This document shows positions 55,661 to 64,000 of a stretch of DNA of 64,000 bases, piece after piece. The DNA lies in contig JAYESD010000001.1 of the NCBI GenBank assembly GCA_036927565.1, positions 2,046,001 through 2,110,000 of the forward strand. The letters run 5' to 3'. The notes below the pieces were generated by a model. That model was not told the origin of the DNA, searched no databases, and saw nothing but the letters and a program-made list of their open reading frames with translations. This DNA comes from Tuctoria greenei (lineage: Eukaryota > Streptophyta > Magnoliopsida > Poales > Poaceae). Every line of letters begins with the position of its first letter. The first letter of the stretch is position 1. The position numbers and the translations under genes are program-made.

Positions 55661-58316
55661 TCAATCTGAACGGTATGTAATCAAGTTCAGATTGTTGCAG
55701 ATCCTTCCAAATGCCGGACCAGCTAACGGCTTAGTCATAATATCAGCCACTTGATCTTTGGAGGATATGATCCGTACATCTAGCAGTTGAGATGCAACTT
55801 GCTCGCGCACAAAGTGATAATCGACTTCGACATGTTTGGTGCGACGATGAAAATGTGGATTTGCCGTCAGGTAGGTAGCCCCAATGTTGTCACACCAGAG
55901 AGTCGGCGATCTCGATTGTTGTATGCTAATTTCTCGGAACAATGCTTGAACCCAAATTAGTTCAGCGGTAGTATTAGCGACCTCCTTATATTCAGCTTCT
56001 GTACTGGAGCGTGAGACGGTTGGGTGTTTCCTAGAACTCCAGGAAATGAGATTACCACCAAGGAAGACAGTGTAGCCACCAGTACTGCGTCGATCATCCG
56101 GGTTTCCAGCCCAATTCCCATTAGAGAAGACACTTAGTACTGAAGAACCAGATTTAGTGATGGAAAGTCCCAGATCGGAGGTGAAGTGAAGATACCGCAA
56201 GATGTGTTTCACTGCCTTCCAATGAGATTCAGTTGGTGCAGACATATACTGATAAACTCTATAAATCGAGAAAGATAGATCAGGCCGTGTGAAAGATAGA
56301 TATTGTAGTGCACCAATCACACTATGATAGCGTGTAGCATTTTCTGGTGAGAGAGGTGTACCATCATGTAGAAAGAGTTTGTCAGTAGGCAGCATTGGTG
56401 TAGTGACACCTTGAGAGCTCTCCATATTTGTACGCAATAGAAGATCCTTGATATATTTGCGTTGTGTGAGGATGAGTCCAGTAGATGTATGATGGACTTC
56501 AACGCCTAGAAAATAATTGAGACGACCAAGATCCTTTACTGCGAACTCGACTTGAAGTTGTTGAAGAAGGCGATCAGTAGCCGATGATGAAGAGCTCACA
56601 ATGATAATATCATCAACATAGATGAGTATATACATTTGGATGTCGGCTTTAGTAAAAATAAATAGAGAGATATCTGCCTTGGATGCTTGAAAACCCAACC
56701 GAATCAGGATGCCATTCAATCGAGAGAACCAGACCCGCGGTGCTTGTTTAAGTCCATATAAAGATTTATCAAGTTTACAAATATAATTGGGATAAGTGGA
56801 GTCTTCAAAACTCGGCGGTTGCTTCATATAAACGTCTTCATCAAGAAATCCATGAAGAAAAGCATTTTGAATGTCAATCTGCCGGAGTGACCATCCTCGA
56901 GATACCGCCAAAGATAATAAAAGGTGTATGGTGGTCGGTTTTACAACTGGACTGAAGGTGGCATCATAATCAATCTCATATTGCTGTTTGAAACCTTTTG
57001 CAACCAGTCGTGCCTTATAACGATCAATAGTTCCATCTGACTTGTATTTCAATTTGAAAATCCACTTGCAATCAATTATATTGAGACCAGGACGAGGAGT
57101 GACAAGATGCCAAGTCTTATTTTTAATGAGTGCATCAAATTCTTCTTGCATGGCACGATGCAACAAAGAGTGTTTCATAGCAGTAACATGAGATGACGGT
57201 TCTTCAGCAGAAGTTCGAGTAACAGAATATGTTACTGTACCATCCGTACGTTGTTTTGGCTGTCTGATATTATTTCTCAGCCGTATACCGTACTTATGTC
57301 CTGTATTATTTGTAGTAATTGTTTGATCAATAGGACTAACAATATCAGAAAATACCTCTGGATTATGTCCTGTATTATTTGTAGTAATTGTTTGATCAAT
57401 AGGACTAACAATATCAGAAAATACCTCTGGATTAATTGCTGCCGTATCATTAGCTGCAGGTCCCACATTGTCTGCTGGTGGATGCGCAACTACAGGCGTT
57501 GTAATTGGAGTTGCAGCCCTTAATTGAGCATTAGGGCCATTAATTGTTGTTGGCAAAAATCCCAAGGAAGCAGGATATGCAGGATCATTAATTTCCTTGT
57601 CTCTTGCTGATTGAATCCGTGAAGAGGCCAGGCCTCGCTGTGTGGGTGTGTCTCTTGATGGCACACCACGCACGGGCACGTCCGTGAAGTCAGGTGTGTT
57701 TCCGTTGGTGTCGCCTCGTGTGGTAGATGCGCCCAGGCTCGGGACCACGTGGGCGGGCATGTTGCCCGGGCCGGCGTCTGGCTCCGGTTGTGTTGCAGAT
57801 GCTGGTGGAGCTCCCGAGGCCAGCGCCGAATCAGACACCATATCTTGGGCGCGATATGCGGGAGTGGTTCCGGAGGATGATCTACTGTTTTTGTTAGTGT
57901 TGTAGGCATAGAATAGGAAAACAAATTAAACAATTGGTTAGTATTCAAATCAATGCTATTACTGTCCAAAGAGTGAGGATCAACATTGGATGAAGGATTT
58001 TTGAATAGAAAGACATGCTCATCAAAAATAACATCTCTGAAAATATAGACACATCCGGTATCCATGTCTAGGCATTTGTAGCGTTTATGAATAGCGCTGT
58101 AACCAATAAAAACACATGGTTTAGATCGAAAAGATGTTTATTGTATGGACGGAGATGAGGCCAACACGCATAACAAAAAATACGAAGCATGGAATAATTA
58201 GGTGGTGTTTTAAATAGTCGCTCGAGAGGGCACAAATTATCAATAACACGGGTAGGGAGACGATTTATAAGGTACGTGGTTGCGGTGAAGGCTTCATCCC
58301 AAAATTTGAGTGGCAT
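55661..58316 (-). pseudogene. pol of the Ale-like copia element (integrase end, RT, RNase H)
   Basis: A single 726-codon frame (57841-55661) carries a linker, then RT (WIFKLKYKSDGTIDRYKARL, IDIQNAFLHGFLDEDVYMKQ, YGLKQAPRVWF, catalytic YVDD in LIYVDDIIIVSS) and RNase H (SSTEAEYKEVANTTAELIW, ADIMTKPL). Upstream pieces in other frames (58065, 58316) are the integrase C-terminal part (FWDEAFTATTYLINRLPTRV). RNase H has SNGNWAG where the family has SDADWAG, so catalytic aspartate is lost. RT itself looks intact. Confidence 0.85.
57297..57430 (-). repeat. 66-bp in-frame tandem duplication in copia pol
   Basis: Two essentially identical copies encode NPEVFSDIVSPIDQTITTNN plus two residues, in the linker between integrase and RT. 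Confidence 0.92.
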
Positions 58317-58336
58317 ACCAGCATGAGCAAGGAGGG

Positions 58337-59164
58337 TGTCGGTACCCTAAAAACCGCACACCCCTTGAGGTTACAAAGATTTCAAAGGAAAGCCATCTAC
58401 TTGGGTTGAAGACCCTCGGAGGCCACTTGTCAGACATGACCGGACCTGCTTCTCCAACATGGTTAATCCCAGGGTCGCCACGTGTACTGCCAAACCGGAG
58501 CTACCGCCCACAAGGGGGAAGCTCTGGGCCAGGTACTGAAACGGCACCTCCGGACTTAACCCCTGACCGAGAGAAGCTCCGGACTCGACACGTGACTGGT
58601 AGCCCCGGAGCTACCTGCTTTCCACAGCAAGCTCCAGAGCCGCCACGTGTCCAATCGTCGGACCTGCCAGCCTCTAACATCCGGAAGGCCTTGTAACGGC
58701 TCCGGATCTTCAAAGGAGAGCCAAGGACTTCAAGACCCGATTAAATGTCATTAATGACATATTAATGACACTTAAACGGACGATCTTAACACTAGTAACG
58801 ACACTGTCGGAGCCCGTTACAGGATCATTAACAGCAATTAATCATGTATCAATACTAGTAACCGCCGGGGCCACATGTCGGGCCAGGCTAGCTTGTAACG
58901 TCCTGTCCTTGTACTATAAAAGGACAGGCCGACGATACACTCAGGGACGTTCACAGACGTTGACAAGCGATCATATGTGACAAGCTAATACAACACCAAC
59001 ACACCCGTGGAGTAGGGTATTATGCTCAGGCGGCTCGAACCACGTAAATCCTTGTGTCTCCTGTGTTAAACTGCAATACACCTTCTTGAATCTCCGCGCG
59101 CCCACACCGAACCACAAACTCCTTCAACACTTTAGCAGTGTCAGGAGATCTGCCGACTCCAACA
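58337..59164 (+). repeat. 5' LTR of gypsy element D
   Basis: 828 bp, TGTCGGTACC to CTCCAACA. The TATA box (58914-58920) lies between CCTGTCCTT (58902-58910) and AAGGACAGG (58920-58928). Three G-box-like cores (CCACGTGT, ACACGTGA, CCACGTGT). Confidence 0.9.
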
Positions 59165-59208
59165 GCGACGGTTGGCGCGCCAGGTAGGGGCGCCTGAGAT
59201 TTTCGAGA

Positions 59209-59656
59209 ATGGTGAACTCCGCGGCTGGATCATCCAACGGCTAACCTGCTGCTCAGGCTGTTGGGGGCAATCCCTCCAACAGGCAGCCACCAGCAGGAGC
59301 CTCAGCACCAGCAGGAGCCACACTCCCACCACCACCATCTTCTCCAGCAAATCGTGCTGGGCAACATGATGGTGCGCCGGCGTCACTTACTGCGTCGGCA
59401 AGTCATGACAACTCGGAACACGCGCTCCATGCAGCGCGTGCTCTTCTCCAACGTCCACCACCTTCGGATGCATCTCGAGATGCAATGGAGCAGTGGAGGG
59501 CCGATGTGGAGCATTTGGTCGCAGCAGCGGCCGAACGCCTCAACAACCAGGGTCCTCCTCCTTCAGGACGGGCCCCCAGCGGCGGACTTTGTCAGTTAGA
59601 CTTGGTCCGCACGTCTCCAACAACAGGAGACGATCTGCGTCACAGCAGGTGACGTC
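59209..59656 (+). pseudogene. gag start of gypsy element D
   Basis: ATG 59209 opens MVNSAAGSSNG and meets TAA after 11 codons. The similarity to B gag continues in other frames to 59650, where the copia LTR interrupts it. A primer site (TGGCGCGCCAGGTAGGGG) precedes it. Confidence 0.8.
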
Positions 59657-61025
59657 TGAAAGCATCTAGGCCCCCCTCATGTAGTATGGTTTTGGTGATT
59701 AATGACAACCATTGAACTTTACTAATGAATTTGTGAATACAAGGTCCCCATAAACACTCAATAAGATGAAATGATCATGTCATTGGAGACCCATAGATAC
59801 TCAACTTTCAAGATCAAACTCATGAGATAAAGACAAGATGTGAAGGCTCTATGTCTAAGTCACTCAATCAAAAATTGACAACATACAATGCTTAAGAATC
59901 ATCAGAGAGCCTTGTGGAACAAATGTCTAAGAGGTCTTTCGAGCAAGACACAAAAGATTCACTCAAGACAACTCGTAGCAAACAAAATCAACTCACCGGA
60001 TCAACCGATGATTTCCAAGATGAACACATCGGTCGAGTTGATTCAACTGAAGAAAAAGACCTCAGACAAATGAACTCACCGGATCATCGGTGTGAAGGGC
60101 TCAACAACATCGGTGCATCAGTACAGTTTGCAGCACAATTGGAACAAGTGAAGCACCGGATCATCCGATGTGCAGACTTACACACATCGGTTGATCACTC
60201 CAGTAAGCATCAAGATCAAGCAAATTCTGGAGGAAGAGCCACCGGATCATCCGATGAGAAGACTGGGGGCAACATCGGTCGAATAACGGTAATATCTGAC
60301 ACAATGACGTCAGCCAAAGTAATTACACCGATGATAACTAGAGGGGAGACATCGGATCATCCGGTGTTCACAGTAAAGTTCTGTCAGCCTACTTTTCCAA
60401 CGGCTATTTCAGTTAAGCTGGCTATAAAACCCCTCTAACCCAGTCATTTCGACAAGTCTTAATCACCTGAAGCCAACTACACATCCAAGAGCATTCAAGA
60501 CTATAGAGCATACATTTCCACACTTTTAGATCATTTGTAATAGGCTCGAGAGAAGCTTGTGTGCGTTCTTTCTTTGTGATTGAACTCTCTAGGCTAGTGA
60601 GGAGTTGAAGAAGATCGTTCCGAAGCTTGCCAAGGTGTGTGTGGAAGCCCGAAACATCGAATGTTGTACAAGGCTTGAGCTCCAACTTGCCGGAGATGGC
60701 GAACGGAGAAGATTAGTGAAGACTCCATTGTCTCGGTGACATTGGAAGTGGCAAAACCCTTCGGTGGGTGCCACAACGTGGACGTAGGAAGATCCTTGCG
60801 ATCTTGCCGAACCACGGGATAAACCTTCGTGTCCCCTAGCGTTTGCATTTCTCTCCCTCTCTTTACATTATGCAATCTTTACTTCACAAGGTATATCTAC
60901 GTTGATTGCATAGTTAGAACCGCATTGGGAATTGGGCTTAAGTAGTTCATTTTTAATTGCCTTAAAATTTGAAAGAAAGCCCAATTCACCCCCCCCCCCC
61001 CCTCTTGGGCGTTTCGATCCTTACA
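59657..61025 (+). repeat. 5' LTR of copia element E
   Basis: 1369 bp, TGAAAGCATC to ATCCTTACA. The TATA box TATAAAA is at about 60423-60429. Upstream, five copies of a near-palindromic CACCGGATCATCCGATG motif lie at about 59993, 60076, 60154, 60240 and 60350. A C-run (60989-61003) lies near the 3' end. Confidence 0.92.
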
Positions 61026-61027
61026 AT

Positions 61028-61040
61028 TGGTATCAGAGCA
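61028..61040 (+). other. Primer-binding site of copia E (tRNA-Met)
   Basis: TGGTATCAGAGCA follows the LTR after two bases. Confidence 0.9.
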
Positions 61041-61085
61041 AGGTTGCTCATAGGATCATTCTAGCTTCACCGCTAGAGAGCAAAA

Positions 61086-63209
61086 ATGGCCAAGGTTGGG
61101 GGTTCGGTTCCTATCTTCGAGGGCAAGAATTTTGCCTATTGGAAAGCACGCATGCGCGCTTACCTTGAGGCTATTGCCCCCGAAGTTTGGGAAGCGACTC
61201 ATGCGGGATTCGGAGAACTTAACTATGTGGGTGATCAAGTTAAGTGGGATGCTAAGGCTAGGAATGCTATTTATGAATGCATAAGTCAAGATGTCTTCTC
61301 TAGCATTGCTAGTAAGGAGAAAGCTTGTGAAATTTGGGCTTGCTTGATAGAAATCCATGAGGGCTCATCTCGTGTAAAGGAACTTAAATATCACATGCTC
61401 AAAGCTAAATATGATGAATTTAAGATGCTTCATCATGAAAATGTTAATGAAATGTTTTCACGCTTAAATGTTCTTATTGAGGAAATTAATGCTCTTGACA
61501 TTGCGTCTCTTGGCAAGGGACTTATTCACCGCAAGATCCTCATGCTTCTTCCCAAGCCGAAGTACAACATCATCAACTCCATGCTCCAAAAGGAATCACT
61601 TGACAACATTGAAGTTTCGGAGCTCATTGGAGAAATACACGCTCATGAGATGAGTGTACTTGGGATGATGGAGCAATCATCATAAAAAACAATTGCTCTA
61701 AAGGCCTCCACCAAGAAGACAAGCTTCAAGAAGAAGAAGGTGGTTGAGCCTAGCTCAAGTGAAGAAGAGCAAGCGTCAAGTGAAGATGACGATGATGAGC
61801 TTGCCTTGATGATGAGAAAGTTCTCACGCTTGAACTCCAAGATCACCAAAAAGGGATACACCTTTGATCCCAAGAAGAAGGCATTTCTACCAAGAAGAGA
61901 CGATCGCAAGATATGCTACAATTGTGGAGATCAAGGCCACATCTCCTATGATTGTCCAAAACCGGACAAAAGGAGAGAGAACTACAAAGGCAAGCAACGC
62001 AAGCTTGAAGAAAGTGATGATGATGAAGAAGAAGCCAAGCCCAAACCAAGAGCCTTTGGGAAGAAGAAGCAAGACAAGGGCAAGAAGGCAAGACTCTTCC
62101 CAAAGAGGAGAAGTGGTCCACAAAAGGTGTTTATGTGTGAGGCAAATGAATGGGTCACCGACGAAGAAACAAGTGATGAAGAGAGTGAAGAAGAAGAAAG
62201 CTTGGCCGGCCTTGCCATTGCCAACCATGATGACTCACCTCTTCCTCCACCACCCATGTGCCTCATGGCTAAAGGTAACACCAAGGTATGTGACGACTCT
62301 AGTGATGATGAGCTTTCCCCCGATGATTTAACTTCTTTGATTAATGAATATCATGCTATCATTAAGAGAGAGAAGAGTAAGGTTAAAACTCTTGAAGAAA
62401 TTCGTGCTAAACTTGAGAGTGCTAACCTTGATTTGCTTGACAAGTATGAAAGCATACTCAAAGAGCATGACATGCTCAAATCTCATGTCAAGCAAATTGA
62501 GGAAGAAAATGCTAAAATCAAGGTAGACAATGATGAGCTCAACATAGCACACCAAACTCTCTTGGAGGAGCACAACAAGCTAACTCAAGAATACCAAACT
62601 CTTAACATTGCTCATGACATGCTTGATCAAGAGTTAAAAGATGCAAAGAAACAAACTCTTAATGATAAGATATCCATTACTTCGCATGTCTCTAATGTCT
62701 TGGACAAGTCTTTGTCTTTGAAAGCTAATGCTAGGGAGAAGGACTTGTTGGAAGAAATTGAGAGTCTCCGCACTAGTGTGGCTAGACTTTCAAAAGGTGA
62801 AGTCAAGCACAAGGAAATCCTCTTCCAACAAGCAAAATCCTTCAACAAAAGAGGACTTGGATCCTTCCCGGTGCCCAACAAAGGAAAGGTGCCCTCACCG
62901 GAGCTTAGAACAAGCTTTATCAAGGAAGTTGGTTCTTATTGCCAACATTGTGAGGTCACCGGCCACCACACAAGGGAGTGTCCTCTTCCTAACCGACCTT
63001 CACCTACATTGCCTACTAACTACAAATCTATTTTCAATGATCGCTATTATCTTCTTAGTAAAGTGAATGGCAAGGTCAAAGCTAGGTTCATTGGCAAAGA
63101 CATGAAGAGCATGAAGGGGAAGCTCCCCAAGCAACTTTGGGTCCCAAAGACACTTGTATCTCACATACAAGGACCTAAGTTGGCTTGGGTGCCTAAAGTC
63201 AAAAATTAA
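61086..63209 (+). pseudogene. gag of copia element E, one in-frame stop
   Basis: 707 codons in one frame from ATG 61086. Residues 1-200 are the UBN2/DUF4219-like Gag core (MAKVGGSVPIFEGKNFAYWK). A TAA at 61683 (codon 200) is the only internal stop. Then come an acidic/basic linker, a CCHC knuckle (CYNCGDQGHISYDC, from residue 277), a long coiled coil (about 400-580) and a second knuckle (CQHCEVTGHHTREC, from residue 619). It ends WVPKVKN at 63207. Gag binds the RNA and forms the particle; this copy would give a truncated core unless the stop is read through. Confidence 0.85.
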
Positions 63210-63223
63210 CTTCATGTGTGTAG

Positions 63224-64000
63224 GTGAACTACAAAGCCGGAGGAAAGCATTGGGTACTCGATAGCGGGTGCACTCAACACATGACCGGCAATGATGGTAT
63301 GTTCACCACCATAGAAAACCCCGGTAATCATGAACAAGTTACTTTTGGTGACAATTCTAAGGGTAAGGTAATAGGATTAGGTAAAATTGCTATCTCTAAT
63401 GATTTATCCATTTCTAATGTGTTGTATGTTAAGTCGCTTAGCTTTAATCTACTTTCCATTGCACAACTTTGTGATCTTGGACTAACATGCACATTTAGCA
63501 AAAATGATGTTGTTGTGAGTAGTGAGGCAAGCAAAGAGCTTATCTTCAAAGGGTTTCGGCATGGACATCTCTACTTAGTAGACTTCTCCAACAAGAATGC
63601 TAGCCTAACCACTTGCCTTTTCACTAAGACAAGCTTGGGTTGGCTATGGCACCGACGCATAACACACATTGGAATGAGCAAACTCAAGAAGTCATTCAAA
63701 CTTGGGATGGTGACCGGCGTGAAGGATGTGACGTTTGAGAAGAACAAGCTTTGTAGCGCTTGTCAAGCCGGGAAGCAAGTTGCTTCACACCACCCAATGA
63801 AGACAATGGTGTCAACCTCCAAGCCGCTTGAACTACTCCACATGGACCTCTTCGTACCGTCCACATACCAAAGCCTTGGCGGTAACCTCTATTGTCTTGT
63901 TATGGTTGCTGATTACTCTCGCTATGCTTGGACTCTATTTTTAGGTGACAAGAGTGAAACTCCGGAAGTGTTCAAGACCTTCGCCAACCGTGCTCAAAGG
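63224..64000 (+). CDS. pol of copia element E, protease and integrase start (partial)
   Basis: Open for 259 codons to the window edge in a frame different from gag. The protease active site is WVLDSGCTQHMTG (about 63260-63300). The gag-pre-integrase zinc region follows, with H-x3-H (HRRITH) and CSAC at about 63650-63760, then the first integrase aspartate in LLHMDLFVPS and VADYSRYAW. It has no own ATG near the start, so it would need frameshifting or readthrough from gag, whose TAA lies 14 bp upstream. Confidence 0.85.
   Translation, partial: MNYKAGGKHWVLDSGCTQHMTGNDGMFTTIENPGNHEQVTFGDNSKGKVIGLGKIAISNDLSISNVLYVKSLSFNLLSIAQLCDLGLTCTFSKNDVVVSSEASKELIFKGFRHGHLYLVDFSNKNASLTTCLFTKTSLGWLWHRRITHIGMSKLKKSFKLGMVTGVKDVTFEKNKLCSACQAGKQVASHHPMKTMVSTSKPLELLHMDLFVPSTYQSLGGNLYCLVMVADYSRYAWTLFLGDKSETPEVFKTFANRAQR

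Larger units (their letters stand above)
55453..58336 (-). mobile_element. Ale-like Ty1/copia element, 5'-truncated by gypsy D
   Basis: A 3' LTR (55653-55453) and the pol gene up to the integrase middle at 58336, where element D starts. It sits in the LRR exon of the second FBD gene. The 5' LTR and gag are absent from the window side. Confidence 0.85.
58337..59656 (+). mobile_element. Ty3/gypsy Tat-lineage element D, 5' part
   Basis: A 5' LTR, primer site and gag start inserted in copia F at 58336 (flank GAGGG). It is cut at 59656 by copia E. Same subfamily as C. Confidence 0.9.
59657..64000 (+). mobile_element. SIRE-like Ty1/copia element E (continues past the window)
   Basis: A complete 5' LTR, tRNA-Met primer site, long gag and the start of pol. 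It is inserted in gypsy D. The two gag zinc knuckles and the long charged Gag C-terminus fit the SIRE lineage. Confidence 0.9.

Noticed and set aside
61028..61040. tRNA gene suggested by TGGTATCAGAGC
   Set aside because: Only the primer-binding complement of the tRNA 3' end, next to an LTR; no tRNA body. The same applies to 52396 and 53485.

Overview
This window is nuclear DNA from a grass, probably a panicoid. The signs are GT-AG introns, a plant U2 snRNA with a Pol II-type upstream element, two SAUR genes, F-box/FBD genes, Stowaway and Tourist MITEs, and nested Ty3/gypsy (Tat lineage) and Ty1/copia retrotransposons. The species cannot be named from the sequence alone. Roughly two thirds of the window is transposon-derived.

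Layout. 1-1623: 3' end of a Tat gypsy element (C), inserted in a decayed Ac-like hAT element that ends near 4436. 4437-6262: four broken fragments of a PEX6 gene. 6680-8150: antisense copia pol remnant. 8226-29160: Tat gypsy element A, split by a complete copy of the same family, element B (12632-24544). B has 872-bp LTRs and a perfect 5-bp target duplication AGAAC. Both carry gag, protease, RT, dual RNase H and integrase on the plus strand and a long antisense coiled-coil ORF before the 3' LTR. Element A's antisense ORF is fused to a second, TTF-finger hAT fragment ending at 30608.

32277-37185 holds the intact 16-exon PEX6 gene (AAA ATPase for peroxisome import-receptor recycling, 928 aa). 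A SAUR gene follows on the minus strand (39386-39721), then a U2 snRNA gene (41697-41892) and a second SAUR on the plus strand (44208-44609). An F-box/FBD gene on the minus strand (47214-49376) has lost its start codon to a gypsy LTR insertion.

49377-53008 is the 5' end of a long-LTR gypsy element: a 3.0-kb LTR, a tRNA-Met primer site, then an ORF whose N-terminus is MARTKQTARKSTGG, exactly the histone H3 tail. I consider this the most striking item in the window. It is cut off by an antisense copia fragment (53009-54901). A broken second FBD gene (about 54950-55452) follows. It is interrupted by an Ale-like copia (minus, to 58336), itself cut by Tat gypsy element D (58337-59656), which is in turn cut by a SIRE-like copia that runs off the right edge.

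The host genes do not form a pathway; they are ordinary grass genes in a retroelement nest. The retroelements are mostly inactive, with stops, frameshifts and truncations. They created three chimeric reading frames: LTR-hAT, hAT-antisense ORF, and LTR-F-box.
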